Positions 38,455 to 48,190 of a stretch of 64,000 nucleotides of DNA are shown piece after piece (positions within the stretch are counted from its first letter, which is position 1; every line of letters begins with the position of its first letter). The stretch spans positions 1,240,001 through 1,304,000 of the forward strand of contig NZ_SNXU01000001.1 of the NCBI RefSeq assembly GCF_004362515.1, read 5' to 3'. Below the pieces are notes generated by a model. The model was not told the origin of the DNA, searched no databases, and saw only the letters and a list, made by a program, of their open reading frames with translations. A program made the position numbers and the translations under genes. Source of the stretch: Actinokineospora alba (GTDB taxonomy: Bacteria > Actinomycetota > Actinomycetes > Mycobacteriales > Pseudonocardiaceae).

Positions 38455-40689
38455 CTATGACAGCTTGACCAGCGACGGTGGCAGCTCGTCGGCGTGGATC
38501 ACGCCGACCTGCTGCGTCGCCCGGGTCAGCGCGACGTAGAGGTCGTTGAGGCCGCGCGGGGACTCGGCGACCACTTTCGCGGGTTCGACCAGCAGCACCG
38601 AGTCGAACTCCAGGCCCTTCGACTGGCGCACGGTCAGCACGACGACCTTGTTCTCCAGGTCGGGCTGGTCCCCCACCGCCGCGTCCGGCACGGACGCGAC
38701 CACGGCCGCGCCGATCTCGGCGACCAACGACTCAGGAGCGAGGACGGCCAGCGTGCCGGGCCCGACGTTGTCGGCCGCCAGTCGCGCCACTGTCTCCGCT
38801 ACCGCGTCGGCGTCGACCTTTCGCGTCCACGGCGGCACACCGGTCTCGCGGACCGAGCGCGGCGGCTCGACGTCGGCGGCCAGTTCGGCGAGAACGTCGG
38901 CGGCGACCGCCATGACCTCCGCGGGCGTGCGGTAGTTGACCGTCAACTCGGCCAGCCGCCAGCGGTCCTCGACGTACGGGGCGAGGGTGTCGGACCAGGA
39001 GTCGGCGCCTGCCAGGTCGCCGGTCTGGGCGACGTCGCCGACCAGCGTCATCGACCGCGAGGGACACCGGCGCATCAGGACCCGCCAGGCCATGGCGGAG
39101 AGTTCCTGGGCCTCGTCGACGATCACGTGGCCGAACGTCCAGCTGCGGTCCGCGGCGGCCCGCTCGGCGGCGGTCCGGTGGTCCTCGTCGTCGTGGCGGG
39201 CGGCGAGCCTGCCCGCGTCGATGAGGTCGTAGGCGGTGAGGATGTCGGGGTCGGCGTCGTCCTCCATCTGCAGGATGTCCAGGACGCCCTGGGCGTAGTC
39301 CTGCTCCTCGCGGCGGCGGCGGGCGGCCTCGGCTCGCTCGGCGGCGTCGTCGACACCGAGGAGTTCGGCGGCCTCGTCGAGCAGGGCGGCGTCGGCGGCG
39401 GTCCAGCCGAGACCGGGGTCGCGAAGCAGCAGGTCGCGCTCGGGGACGTCGGGCATCGCGGTGGCAAGGCGGTCGGGGCTCGCGTAGAGGTCGGACAGGA
39501 ACTGCTGCGGGCTGAGCTGCGGCCACAGCTGCTCGATGGCGTCCCGCACCGCCTGTTCCTCGCCCAGCTCGCGGCGGATGTCGGCGAGGTCGGCCTCGTC
39601 GAGGAACTCGGCGCCGAGGCGTTCGGCCTCCTGCCGGGCCAGCGCGGCGATGATCTCGCCCGCGAAGATCGGACGGGCCTCGTTGTGGGTTCGCCGGGAG
39701 CGTCTGGCGCGGTTTCGGGCGGCGGCGACGGTGTCGCGGTCGAGGACCATCTCCTCGCGTTCGACCACCAGGACCATCGGCTCCTCGGGCAGCTCCTGGC
39801 GGTCTTTGACCGCTCGGCGCAACGCGTCGACCATCGTCAGGCGGCCCTTGATCTCGGCCGCCTCGGCGGGCTCGGGGCGGGTGCCGTTCTCGCCGGGGTA
39901 GAGCTCGCCGACGGTCTGCAGCAGCACGCCGGTCTCACCGAGGGACGGGAGCACCTGGCCGATGTAGCGCAGGAAGGTCGCGTTGGGGCCGATGATCAGC
40001 ACGCCGCGGCGGGAGAGCTGCTCGCGGAAGGTGTAGAGCAGGTACGCGGCACGGTGCAGGGCGACCGCGGTCTTGCCGGTGCCGGGGCCGCCCTGGACGA
40101 CGAGGACCCCGTTGAGGCCAGAGCGGATGATCTCGTCCTGCTCGGCCTGGATGGTCTCGACGATGTCGCCCATCCGGCCGGTGCGGCTCGCGTTGAGGGC
40201 GGAGAGGAGGGCGACCTCGCCGGTCACGCCCTCGTGGAAGTGCTGCTCGCCCGCGCCGAGGTCGAGGACCTCGTCGTCGACGCCGGTGACCTTGCGGCGG
40301 CTGGTCCGGATGTGGCGGCGCCTGCGCACGCCGTCCGGGGAGGCGGCGGTGGCCAGGTAGAACGGCCGGGCGGCGGGGGCGCGCCAATCGAGCAGGAGCG
40401 GCTCGTAATCGTCTTCCTCATCGAAAAGGCCGATGCGGCCGATATAGCTGCGGCTTTCATCGGAGAAGTCGAGCCTGCCGAAACACAGGCCGTTCTCGAC
40501 GGCGTTGTAATGCGCCAGCCGCTCACCGTAATGAACGGTGGCGGCGTCGCGCTGGGTCATTGCCTGCGGATTGCTGCTGGTCTCACGCAGGGTCTTGGCC
40601 AGGCGGGTGTCCGCGTCAGCGCGGAGATCGTCGAGGTGCGCGTAGAGCAGGGATACGTATTCCTGCTCACCGTCGATCTCGGTTGACAA
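38455..40689 (-). CDS. helD: HelD-like UvrD-type helicase, RNA polymerase-associated
   Basis: A 744-residue SF1 ATPase of the actinobacterial HelD class, which frees stalled RNA polymerase and can confer rifampicin tolerance. The N-terminal coiled coil (EIDGEQEYVSLLYAHLDDLRADAD) enters the secondary channel. Walker A is VVQGGPGTGKTAVALHR, Walker B HVIVDEAQELS, motif III LVGDVAQTGD, motif V/VI VLTVRQSKGLEFDSVLLVEP and DLYVALTRATQQVGV. TTG 40689 starts LSTEIDGEQEY as in homologues and has GGAGGG close upstream; ATG 40716 is the longer option. Confidence 0.92.
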   Translation of the reverse strand: MSTEIDGEQEYVSLLYAHLDDLRADADTRLAKTLRETSSNPQAMTQRDAATVHYGERLAHYNAVENGLCFGRLDFSDESRSYIGRIGLFDEEDDYEPLLLDWRAPAARPFYLATAASPDGVRRRRHIRTSRRKVTGVDDEVLDLGAGEQHFHEGVTGEVALLSALNASRTGRMGDIVETIQAEQDEIIRSGLNGVLVVQGGPGTGKTAVALHRAAYLLYTFREQLSRRGVLIIGPNATFLRYIGQVLPSLGETGVLLQTVGELYPGENGTRPEPAEAAEIKGRLTMVDALRRAVKDRQELPEEPMVLVVEREEMVLDRDTVAAARNRARRSRRTHNEARPIFAGEIIAALARQEAERLGAEFLDEADLADIRRELGEEQAVRDAIEQLWPQLSPQQFLSDLYASPDRLATAMPDVPERDLLLRDPGLGWTAADAALLDEAAELLGVDDAAERAEAARRRREEQDYAQGVLDILQMEDDADPDILTAYDLIDAGRLAARHDDEDHRTAAERAAADRSWTFGHVIVDEAQELSAMAWRVLMRRCPSRSMTLVGDVAQTGDLAGADSWSDTLAPYVEDRWRLAELTVNYRTPAEVMAVAADVLAELAADVEPPRSVRETGVPPWTRKVDADAVAETVARLAADNVGPGTLAVLAPESLVAEIGAAVVASVPDAAVGDQPDLENKVVVLTVRQSKGLEFDSVLLVEPAKVVAESPRGLNDLYVALTRATQQVGVIHADELPPSLVKLS

Positions 40690-40722
40690 ACGCCCTCCAC
40701 TTGCCATATAATTCATTTCATC

Positions 40723-40740
40723 GGCACCCTTATGGGTGCC
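40723..40740 (-). promoter_or_regulatory. hairpin in the helD leader/promoter region
   Basis: GGCACCC-TTAT-GGGTGCC is a perfect 7-bp stem with a 4-base loop. It lies 34 bp upstream of TTG 40689 in an AT-rich stretch that also holds the -10-like TATATT (40761-40766 region, minus strand). It could be a leader hairpin or an operator. I do not see the published rifampicin-associated element. Confidence 0.4.
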
Positions 40741-40783
40741 ATTCTTGTGCGAACGTCAAATATAGCGTGACTATTCCGCTATT

Positions 40784-41923
40784 TCAGCCGCCGGGTCGGG
40801 TCAATCCGTCCGTGGCCGCGTCCCGGCTCAGCACGACACCGTCGGTGCGTTCGATCGCTTGTTCCTTGCGCGCGGCCGACACCTCAGTGTCGCTGGTGAG
40901 GTCGCGCAGCCGGATCGGCGGTCCCAGGTCGACCAGCGTCGGCAGGTACTCGGCCTTGTCGACGGTCCAGCCCTGGGCCGACTTCACGAAGCGGAACCGG
41001 GCGAGGACGCCTTCCTCGGTCGTCCCTTTCGGCTCCTCGTGCTTGGCGACCTGGTTGCCGAGGCCGTAGGTGACCCACTTGCCGTTGATCCGCTCGAACG
41101 GCTGCACCACGTGCGCGTGGTGGCCGATGATCACGTCGATCGACGGGTCGCCGAGCAGCCGCTGGGCGATCTTGCGCTGGTCGGCGTTCGGTTCGTGCTT
41201 GCCCTCGGTGCCCCAGTGGATGCTCGCGACGACCACCTCGGCGCCGGCTTCCCGGGCCCGCTTGGCCTCGGCGATGACCGCCGCGGGGTCCAGGAGGTTG
41301 GCCATCCAGGGCGTGGGGCGGGTCGTGCCCTTGTTGAAGGCGAAGGTGTAGGACACGAAGCCGACCTTGACCCCGGCGACGTCCCGGACCAGCGGTTTCG
41401 CCGCCTCAGCGGCCGAGCGGGCTGACCCGGTGTGCGCGATCTTGGCTTCATCGAGGGCGTCGAGGGTGGTGGCGACGCCCTCGGCGCCCTGGTCCATGGT
41501 GTGGTTCGAGGCGGTCGAGCAGACGTCGAATCCGCTGTCGGCCAGCCCGGTGGCGACCTCGGGCGGGGCGTAGAAAGTCGGGTAGCCCTTGAACGGCCCC
41601 TTGGCGGTGGCGATGGGGACTTCGAGGTGGCAGAGGGCGAGGTCGGCCTGGTCGAGGACGGGCTTGATCCCCGCGAAGAGGGGCGCGTAGTCGCGCTTGC
41701 CGTTGCCGTCCTCGGTGGCCTGCTCGGTGAGGGCGGGGTGGATGAGCACATCGCCGCCTGCGATCAGGGTGAAGGAGTCGACGGGAGCGGCCGCGGACGT
41801 CGTCGGCCGAGGCGCGGACGAAGGGGCGGAGGCCGCGGAGGGGACGGGGGCGACCTCGGTGCACCCGGCCACTGTGAGCAGGGCACAACTGATCAGGCCA
41901 GCGGTGACTCGGCTCCTGCGCAC
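40784..41923 (-). CDS. CapA family lipoprotein (metallophosphatase-like)
   Basis: A 379-residue protein of the PGA_cap/CapA family. The signal peptide MRRSRVTAGLISCALLTVAGC ends in a lipobox. After a Ser/Ala/Pro linker come the family motifs: LIAGGDVLIHPAL, CHLEVPIA, TASNHTMDQG, VASIHWGTEGKHEPN and IIGHHAHVVQPFE. These are the metal ligands of a calcineurin-like fold. GTG 41923 has TACCGT 7 bases upstream; GTG 41932 is possible. CapA proteins take part in poly-gamma-glutamate capsule export, but here there is no capBC, so the role is open. Confidence 0.87.
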   Translation of the reverse strand: MRRSRVTAGLISCALLTVAGCTEVAPVPSAASAPSSAPRPTTSAAAPVDSFTLIAGGDVLIHPALTEQATEDGNGKRDYAPLFAGIKPVLDQADLALCHLEVPIATAKGPFKGYPTFYAPPEVATGLADSGFDVCSTASNHTMDQGAEGVATTLDALDEAKIAHTGSARSAAEAAKPLVRDVAGVKVGFVSYTFAFNKGTTRPTPWMANLLDPAAVIAEAKRAREAGAEVVVASIHWGTEGKHEPNADQRKIAQRLLGDPSIDVIIGHHAHVVQPFERINGKWVTYGLGNQVAKHEEPKGTTEEGVLARFRFVKSAQGWTVDKAEYLPTLVDLGPPIRLRDLTSDTEVSAARKEQAIERTDGVVLSRDAATDGLTRPGG

Positions 41924-42032
41924 GGTCGGCACGGTACTGGACCTGTGGTCGCGGCGGACGAACGGCTGGGGGCACGCGGGCACGCTCGTGTGCCCAGCCT
42001 GCTCGGGTTGGCGCGGCGCGCAGTGCGGATGG

Positions 42033-43082
42033 TCAGCGTCTGCGGCGGAGGATCACCACCAATGCGACCACCAGCGCGGCGACCGCGGCGGGGAGCAGGC
42101 GTTTCTTCAAGGAGTGGGTTGCGATCTCCATGAGGTCGATGGGTTCGGTCTCGAACTCGGGGACCGCGCGCAGCGTGCGGGATGGGGTTGGTTGGGTGGG
42201 AATCTCTGGGGCTTCTCGCTCGTCGGTCTTCGTGGGGGATGAGGTGGCGGCGGTGGGCCGCGGTTGACCGGTCGCGGATGGGGTGGCGACGGTTGAAGGT
42301 CGGTTGGGGGCGGATGGTGCAGTGGGGATGGTGGCGGATACCGGCAGGTCGGCGGGCTGGGCGGGCTGCCCAGCTTGGGCAGCCTGCGTGGCTTGTCCGG
42401 AGGGCTGCGCGGATCGGGAAGGCTCCCCGGATCGGGTGGACTGCCCGGCCTGGGCGGGTTGGACGGACTGGACGGGTTGGGTGGACTGCCCGGCCTGGGC
42501 GGGTTGGGCGGACTTCCCGGCCTGGGCGGACTGGACGGGTTGGGCGGACTTCCCGGCCTGGGCGGACTGGACGGGTTGGGCGGACTTCCCGGCCTGGGCG
42601 GGTTGGGCGGACTGCCCGGCCTGGGTGGGCTGTGCGGGTTTGGGGGCGAGCTTTTTCGCGAGGCAGTCGGCGAAGGTGTTGAGGATCTTGGTGCCCACCT
42701 CGGAGATCAAGCCTCGGCCGAACTGGGCGGGCTTTCCGGTGATGGCCAGGTCGGTGCGGACTTCCCCGTCGGTGTTCGTTCCGTTTTCGACGAGGGTGAC
42801 CGTGACGGTCGCCGTGGCGGTGCCGTTGCCCCGGGAGTCCTTTCCGGACGCCTTGATGGTGGTCCGGTGGGCGTCCTCGTCCGTCTCGACGAACTCGCCC
42901 GATCCCTTGTACAGCAACGAGATCGGGCCCACCTTCACCTTCACCGTGCCGGTGAAGGTGGTGCCCGAGTACTCGGTCAGGGTGGCGCCCGGCATGCAGG
43001 GCGCCACCCGTTCGGGGTCCATGAGGGCGGCCCAGACGGTGTCGATGTCGGCTGGGACCGTGAACCGGTGCTCCAACTGCAC
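42033..43082 (-). CDS. coxG: CoxG-like SRPBCC protein with repeat linker and membrane anchor
   Basis: A 349-residue protein. Residues 1-~145 are the CoxG domain (LEHRFTVPADIDTVWAALMDPERVAPCMPGATL, typical PERVAxCMPG). A linker of QAGKSAQPVQSA-type 12-residue repeats and Pro/Ser/Thr-rich sequence follows, then a C-terminal helix LLPAAVAALVVALVVILRRRR. The anchor fits the known role of CoxG in recruiting the CO dehydrogenase to the membrane and quinone pool. GTG 43082 follows AGGAGG by 8 bases, 12 bp after coxM. Confidence 0.85.
   Translation of the reverse strand: MQLEHRFTVPADIDTVWAALMDPERVAPCMPGATLTEYSGTTFTGTVKVKVGPISLLYKGSGEFVETDEDAHRTTIKASGKDSRGNGTATATVTVTLVENGTNTDGEVRTDLAITGKPAQFGRGLISEVGTKILNTFADCLAKKLAPKPAQPTQAGQSAQPAQAGKSAQPVQSAQAGKSAQPVQSAQAGKSAQPAQAGQSTQPVQSVQPAQAGQSTRSGEPSRSAQPSGQATQAAQAGQPAQPADLPVSATIPTAPSAPNRPSTVATPSATGQPRPTAATSSPTKTDEREAPEIPTQPTPSRTLRAVPEFETEPIDLMEIATHSLKKRLLPAAVAALVVALVVILRRRR
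42480..42610. repeat. 36-bp in-frame tandem repeat inside coxG
   Basis: Units of 36 bp (containing GGCGGACTTCCCGGCCTGGG) are nearly identical, encoding the 12-residue QAGKSAQPVQSA motif. The unit number is likely to vary between strains. Confidence 0.8.
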
Positions 43083-43094
43083 GAGACTTTCCTC

Positions 43095-43949
43095 CTAGAC
43101 GCCCGCTGCGGCGGTCAGGGCGCGCGAGGTGAGGACGCGCGCGAGGTGTTGGCGGTAGGCGGGATCGGCGTTGCCGTCGGTGGTGGGTGAGGTGCCTTCG
43201 GCGGCGTGTTCGGCGGCTGCCTTGAGGTTCTCGGCGGTGGCCTGTTTGCCGATCAAGGCGTCCTCCACCGCGGTGGCGCGGATCGGGACCGACGCCATGT
43301 TGGTCAAGGCGATGCGGGCCTCGGCGATCTTTCCCGCCTCGGCGCGGACCATGGCGGCGACGCCGACGATGGACCATGCCTGGGCCACACGGTGGAACTT
43401 CTCGTAGTGGGCGGTCCAGTCGGTGTGTTTCGGGACGTGGACCTCGACGAGGATTTCGTCCTGGTGCAAGGCGGTGGTGAAGAAGTCGACGAAGAAGTCG
43501 GCCGCAGAGACCGTGCGTCGACCGTCCATTCCGGACACGATGAAGCGCGCGTCGAGGGCCAGCGCGGGGGCGAGCAGGTCCCCGGCCGGGTCGGCGTGGG
43601 CCAGTGACCCGCCGAACGTGCCGCGGTGGCGGACCTGCGGGTCGGCCACCGTGTCGGTGGCGAGCTTGATCAGTTCGGCGTGTTCGGCGACCAGTGGATC
43701 GCTCTGAATGTCGTAGTGGGTGGTCATCGCGCCGATCACGAGGTGGTCGCCGCCGTCGCGGACGCCGCGCATCTCCGGGATCCGGCCGAGGTCGATGAGC
43801 TTGGTCGGCGCGGCCAGGCGCATGCGCAGGACGGGCAGCAGGCTTTGGCCGCCCGCGATCACCTTGGCCTCGTCGCCCGCCTCGGCCAGGGCGCGCACGG
43901 CGCTGTCGACCGTGGTGGGTGCGACGTAGTCGAAAGCCGCCGGGATCAT
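43095..43949 (-). CDS. coxM: CO dehydrogenase-type medium subunit, FAD-binding
   Basis: A 284-residue FAD subunit of the xanthine oxidase family. FAD is held by VIAGGQSLLPVLRMRLAAPTKLIDL and RHRGTFGGSLAHADPAGDL; the C-terminal CO_deh_flav_C domain closes it. ATG 43949 overlaps the coxL stop as ATGA, with GGAGG upstream. It takes electrons from the iron-sulfur subunit to quinone. With form II coxL the physiological substrate may be CO or another small molecule. Confidence 0.92.
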   Translation of the reverse strand: MIPAAFDYVAPTTVDSAVRALAEAGDEAKVIAGGQSLLPVLRMRLAAPTKLIDLGRIPEMRGVRDGGDHLVIGAMTTHYDIQSDPLVAEHAELIKLATDTVADPQVRHRGTFGGSLAHADPAGDLLAPALALDARFIVSGMDGRRTVSAADFFVDFFTTALHQDEILVEVHVPKHTDWTAHYEKFHRVAQAWSIVGVAAMVRAEAGKIAEARIALTNMASVPIRATAVEDALIGKQATAENLKAAAEHAAEGTSPTTDGNADPAYRQHLARVLTSRALTAAAGV

Positions 43950-46378
43950 CGCGAACCTCCAGCCGTGTCGATCGAGCCGAGCCCGCCGCCCGCTTCGCCG
44001 CGGATGCCGCTCTCGGCCGTGGACGCGCCGTGGATCGCCGACCAGACGCGCATGGGGGTGCAGGGCATCGGGATGTCGCGGACACCCAGGTGCCGGACGG
44101 CGTCGATCACGGCGTTGACCACCGCCGGTGTCGACGCGATGGTGCCCGCCTCGCCGACTCCCTTGACACCCAACGAGTTCGTCGTCGACGGGCTCACCGT
44201 GCGGTCGGTGACGAACGACGGCAGGTCGGCCGCGGACGGAACCAGGTAGTCGGCGAAGGTGCCCGTGGTGAGGGTGCCGGTCTCGTCGTGGATGGCCTCC
44301 TCGTAGAGGGCCTGCGCCAGCCCTTGGGCGAGACCGCCGTGGACCTGGCCGTCGACGATCATCGGGTTGATGACCTTGCCGATGTCGTCCACGCACACGT
44401 ACTTGCGGATCTTCACGTGCCCGGTCTCGGTGTCGACCTCCGTGGCGCACAGGTGGGTGCCGTGCGGGAAGGAGAAGTTCTCCGGGTCGAACGTCGCTTC
44501 CGCGTCGAGGGACGGTTCCATGCCGTCGGGCAGGTCGTGGGCGGCGAACACGGCGAGCGCGACGTCGGTGATGCCGGTGGACTTGGCGGTCCCGCGGACG
44601 GTGAACTGGCCGCCTGCGAACTCGAGGTCGTCCTCGGCGCACTCCATCAGGTGGGCGGCGATCTTGCGGGCCTTCGCGATCACCTTCTCCCCCGCCTTGA
44701 GCACGGCCATCGCGCCGACGGTCAGCGAGCGGGAGCCGTAGGTGTCCATCCCCCTGGCCGAGATCTGGGTGTCGCCGTGCAGCACCTCGATGTCGTCGAA
44801 CGGCACGCCGAGCTGGTCGGCGACGATCTGGCTCCACGCCGTCTCGTGGCCCTGGCCGTGCGGCGACGAGCCGGTGACCACCTCGACCTTGCCGCTGGGC
44901 AGCATGCGGATCGCCGCGTGTTCCCAACCGCCCGCGCCGTAGGCCAGCGAGCCGAGGACCCGCGAGGGCGCGAGTCCGCACATCTCGGTGAACGTCGACG
45001 TGCCGATGCCGAGCTGGACGACATCGCCGCGGCGGCGCCGTTCCTGTTGCTCGGCGCGCAGGCCGTCGTAGTCGAAGAGTTCCTTCGCGCGGGCGGTCGC
45101 CGCCTCGTAGTCGCCGGAGTCGTACGTCATCCCGGCGACGGTGGTGAAGGGGAACTCGTCGTTCTTGATCCAGTTCTTCTCGCGGACCTCGATCGGGTCC
45201 AGGTCCAGTTCGGCGGCGAGTTCGTCCATCAGGCGCTCGATGGCGAAGGTCGCCTCCGGCCTGCCCGCACCGCGGTAGGCGTCGGTCGGGGTCTTGTTCG
45301 TGAAGACGTTGGTGCAGGCGAAGTGGTATGCCGGGATCTTGTAGATCGCGTTGAACATGAACGCGCCCAGGATCGGCACGCCCGGCGTGACCAGGCGCAG
45401 GTAGGCGCCCATATCGGCGAGGAGTTCGACCTTGAGGCCGGTCACCGTGCCGTCGCGGCGGGCGGCGAGGGTGAGCTTCTGGAGCTGGTCGCGGCCGTGG
45501 TGGGCCGACACCAGTGATTCCGAGCGGGACTCGGTCCACTTCACCGGCTTGCCCAGCCGCTTGGCGGCGAGCAGGCAGACGACTTCTTCGGGCGTGACCT
45601 GGAGTTTGCCGCCGAAGCCGCCGCCGACGTCGGGGGCGATGACGCGGATCTTGTGCTCGGGCGTGTTCGTGGTCAGCGCGAGCATGAGCCGCAGGATGTG
45701 CGGGATCTGCGTCGAGGACCACATCGTGAGCTGCTCGCCGGTCGGGTCGACCACGACCGAGCGCGGCTCCATGAACGACGGGATCAGCCGCTGCTGGCGG
45801 AAGGTGCGCTCGATCAGCACCTCCGCGCCGGCGATGGCCTCCTCGACGTCGGACCCGGTGCCCGCCTCGGCCGAGTCGAACACCCACAGCGCGGACTTGT
45901 TGGTGTCCAGGTCCGGGTGCACGAGGTCGGCGTCGTCGATGGCGGTGGCCAGGTCGAGCACCACGGGCAACTCGTCGTAGTCGACGTCGATGACCTCCAG
46001 CGCGTCGTGCGCCTCGGCCTTGCTGCGGGCGATCACCACGGCGACCGCCTCGCCGGCGAAGTTGACCGTGTCGACCGCCAGGGACGGCGCGGGCGGCGCC
46101 TTCTGGTCCTCGGTGATCGGCCACGCGCACGGCAGGCTGCCCTGCTCGTCGGCGATGTCCGCGCCGGTCAGGATCGCGATGACGCCCGGCTTGGACTTGG
46201 CGGCGGCGGTGTCGATCGACGCGATTCGCGCGTGGGCGGAGGTGCTGCGCAGGAAGGCCACGTGCAGCAGCCCGGGCAGCGTCACGTTGTCGGTCCACCG
46301 GGTGCGGCCGGTGATCAGGCGGGCGTCCTCTTTGCGGAGGCGGGACCGGCCGACCTCCGGTTCGACGGTCGCGGTCAT
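43946..46378 (-). CDS. coxL: form II CO dehydrogenase-type large subunit (molybdopterin)
   Basis: An 810-residue molybdenum hydroxylase subunit. The active-site loop reads AYRGAGRPE, the form II (OMP/BMS-type) signature, not AYxCSFR of form I CO dehydrogenase. Other motifs are [31 protein letters not shown] and [21 protein letters not shown] with the catalytic Glu. ATG 46378 overlaps the coxS stop in ATGA. Without the Cys of form I, true CO oxidation is doubtful; an aldehyde or N-heterocycle is an alternative. Confidence 0.93.
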   Translation of the reverse strand: MTATVEPEVGRSRLRKEDARLITGRTRWTDNVTLPGLLHVAFLRSTSAHARIASIDTAAAKSKPGVIAILTGADIADEQGSLPCAWPITEDQKAPPAPSLAVDTVNFAGEAVAVVIARSKAEAHDALEVIDVDYDELPVVLDLATAIDDADLVHPDLDTNKSALWVFDSAEAGTGSDVEEAIAGAEVLIERTFRQQRLIPSFMEPRSVVVDPTGEQLTMWSSTQIPHILRLMLALTTNTPEHKIRVIAPDVGGGFGGKLQVTPEEVVCLLAAKRLGKPVKWTESRSESLVSAHHGRDQLQKLTLAARRDGTVTGLKVELLADMGAYLRLVTPGVPILGAFMFNAIYKIPAYHFACTNVFTNKTPTDAYRGAGRPEATFAIERLMDELAAELDLDPIEVREKNWIKNDEFPFTTVAGMTYDSGDYEAATARAKELFDYDGLRAEQQERRRRGDVVQLGIGTSTFTEMCGLAPSRVLGSLAYGAGGWEHAAIRMLPSGKVEVVTGSSPHGQGHETAWSQIVADQLGVPFDDIEVLHGDTQISARGMDTYGSRSLTVGAMAVLKAGEKVIAKARKIAAHLMECAEDDLEFAGGQFTVRGTAKSTGITDVALAVFAAHDLPDGMEPSLDAEATFDPENFSFPHGTHLCATEVDTETGHVKIRKYVCVDDIGKVINPMIVDGQVHGGLAQGLAQALYEEAIHDETGTLTTGTFADYLVPSAADLPSFVTDRTVSPSTTNSLGVKGVGEAGTIASTPAVVNAVIDAVRHLGVRDIPMPCTPMRVWSAIHGASTAESGIRGEAGGGLGSIDTAGGSR

Positions 46379-46917
46379 CGCTCGCCTCCGGAGACCTGGC
46401 TCTTCGTGCGGCTGACGTGCGGCTCGGAGACCCGCTCGACGTCGGGTCCGGCGCCCGGCCGCATCTGGTGGGCGGCGTCGCGGACGGCCTTGACGATGTT
46501 CTGGTACCCGGTGCAGCGACACAGGTTGCCTTCGAGGCCGTGGCGGACGGCGGCTTCGTCGGGGTCGGGGTTGTCGGCGAGGAGGTCGATCGCCTGCATG
46601 ATCATTCCGGGCGTGCAGAACCCGCACTGCAGCGCGTGGTTGTCGTGGAAGGCCTGCTGGACCGGGTGGAGCTTGCCGTCGCGGGCCAGCCCTTCGATGG
46701 TGGTGACCTCGCTGCCGTGGGCCTGGACGGCGAGCACGGAACAGGACTTCACGCTGTGGCCGTCCAGGTGGACGGTGCAGGAGCCGCAGTTGCTGGTGTC
46801 GCAGCCGACGACGGTGCCGACCTTGCCGAGCTTGTCGCGCAGGTAGTGCACGAGCAGCTGGCGGGGCTCGACGTCGTCGGCGTACTCGATGCCGTCGACG
46901 GTGACGGTGATGCGCAT
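46375..46917 (-). CDS. coxS: CO dehydrogenase-type small subunit, 2x[2Fe-2S]
   Basis: A 180-residue iron-sulfur subunit. The plant-ferredoxin-like cluster has [22 protein letters not shown], the second cluster CGFCTPGM and [15 protein letters not shown] lies 4 bases before ATG 46917. It is the first gene of the S-L-M-G run. The ~20-residue C-terminal extension after the second cluster is not conserved in the family. The 169-bp gap to xdhC contains one TGTGGACAA DnaA-box-like site (47048-47056) and no gene. Confidence 0.94.
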   Translation of the reverse strand: MRITVTVDGIEYADDVEPRQLLVHYLRDKLGKVGTVVGCDTSNCGSCTVHLDGHSVKSCSVLAVQAHGSEVTTIEGLARDGKLHPVQQAFHDNHALQCGFCTPGMIMQAIDLLADNPDPDEAAVRHGLEGNLCRCTGYQNIVKAVRDAAHQMRPGAGPDVERVSEPHVSRTKSQVSGGER

Positions 46918-47086
46918 CGTGCCTCCAAGCGAACACGCCCGCTGGGGCTGGGCTGGCGGAGAACGGACCGAACCCAGATGTGCGTGACTGGGCTCACATC
47001 CGAGCGTGCCCCTCTTCCCTGCGCCTCACAACCCCACCTGGCCTGCCTGTGGACAACTCCGCCCGCCGTCACCGGATCGAGGTGAC

Positions 47087-48190
47087 TTAGTGGATGCGCC
47101 CCGACAGCTCGGCGAGGCGCTGGCCCTGCCTGCCCCAGCGCAGCGCGATGATCTCCGCCGCGATCGACACCGCCGTCTCCTCCGGGGTGCGGGCACCGAG
47201 GTCCAGGCCGATCGGGGACGACAGCGCAGACAGCTCGCTCTCGGTCAGGCCCGCTTCGCGCAGCCTGTTCATCCGGTCGTCGTGGGTGCGTCGGGAGCCC
47301 ATGGCCCCGACATAGGCGAGCTTGCCCCGGAGAGCGACCTCCAGGACCGGCACGTCGAACTTCGGGTCGTGGGTCAGGACCGTGACCACGGTCCGCGAGT
47401 CGACCCGGCCCGCCGCCAGCTCGGCGGCGAGATAGCGGTGCGGCCAGTCGACGACGACCTCGTGCGCGCCCGGGAACCGGGTCGTCGTGGCGAAGACCGG
47501 GCGGGCGTCGCAGACGGTGACGCGGTAGCCGAGGTAGGTGCCGAGCCGGGCCATGGCGGCGGCGAAGTCGATCGCGCCGAAGACGAGCATGCGCGGGGGC
47601 GGCTCGAAGGAGTTCACGAATACCGACAGGCCCTCGCCGCGCCGTTCGCCGTCGGTGCCGTAGACCAGGGTTCCGCTGCGGCCGCTGGCGAGCAGCCCTC
47701 GCGCGTCGTCGGCGATGGCGTCGTCGATGCGCGCCGACCCCGTGGAACCCGCTACGCGATCCGGCCAGATGACGATGCGCGCGCCCACGAGAGTCGGGTG
47801 GGCGACCACAGTCGCGACGGCGACCGGCACCTCGGCGTGGACGGCCTCGGCCAGCGCGGGCAACTCCGGGAAGCTGTCCCGGTCGATCCGCTCGACGTAG
47901 ATGTCGATGATCCCGCCGCAGGTCAGACCCACGGCGAACGCGTCGTCGTCGCTGACCCCGTAGCGCTGCAGCATGGGCTGACCGGTTTCCAGCACCTCGC
48001 GGCCGACCTCGTAGACCGCGCCCTCGACACACCCGCCGGACACGCTGCCGGTGACCGTGCCGTCCGCGGCGACCATCATCGACGCCCCGGCGGAGCGGGG
48101 CGCGGAGGAGAACGTGGCCACCACGGTGCCGACGGCAACCGCCTCGCCCGCCTCGTAGCGACGCATGACCTCGTCGAGCACGTCACGCAC
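47087..48190 (-). CDS. XdhC/CoxI family molybdenum-cofactor maturation protein
   Basis: A 367-residue protein. The N-terminal XdhC domain has GTVVATFSSAPRSAGASMMVAADGTVTGSVSGGCVEGAV and GLTCGGIIDIYVE; the C-terminal Rossmann domain has MLVFGAIDFAAAMARLGTYLGYRVTVCDARP and YVGAMGSRRTHDDR. Such proteins bind sulfurated Mo cofactor and insert it into molybdenum hydroxylases such as the CoxL encoded next door. AGGAGG lies 6 bases before GTG 48190. It overlaps the VWA gene by 8 bp. Confidence 0.92.
   Translation of the reverse strand: MRDVLDEVMRRYEAGEAVAVGTVVATFSSAPRSAGASMMVAADGTVTGSVSGGCVEGAVYEVGREVLETGQPMLQRYGVSDDDAFAVGLTCGGIIDIYVERIDRDSFPELPALAEAVHAEVPVAVATVVAHPTLVGARIVIWPDRVAGSTGSARIDDAIADDARGLLASGRSGTLVYGTDGERRGEGLSVFVNSFEPPPRMLVFGAIDFAAAMARLGTYLGYRVTVCDARPVFATTTRFPGAHEVVVDWPHRYLAAELAAGRVDSRTVVTVLTHDPKFDVPVLEVALRGKLAYVGAMGSRRTHDDRMNRLREAGLTESELSALSSPIGLDLGARTPEETAVSIAAEIIALRWGRQGQRLAELSGRIH

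Noticed and set aside
47048..47056. Single TGTGGACAA (actinobacterial DnaA box) between coxS and xdhC
   Set aside because: One isolated nonamer is compatible with chance in 64 kb; no second site nearby.
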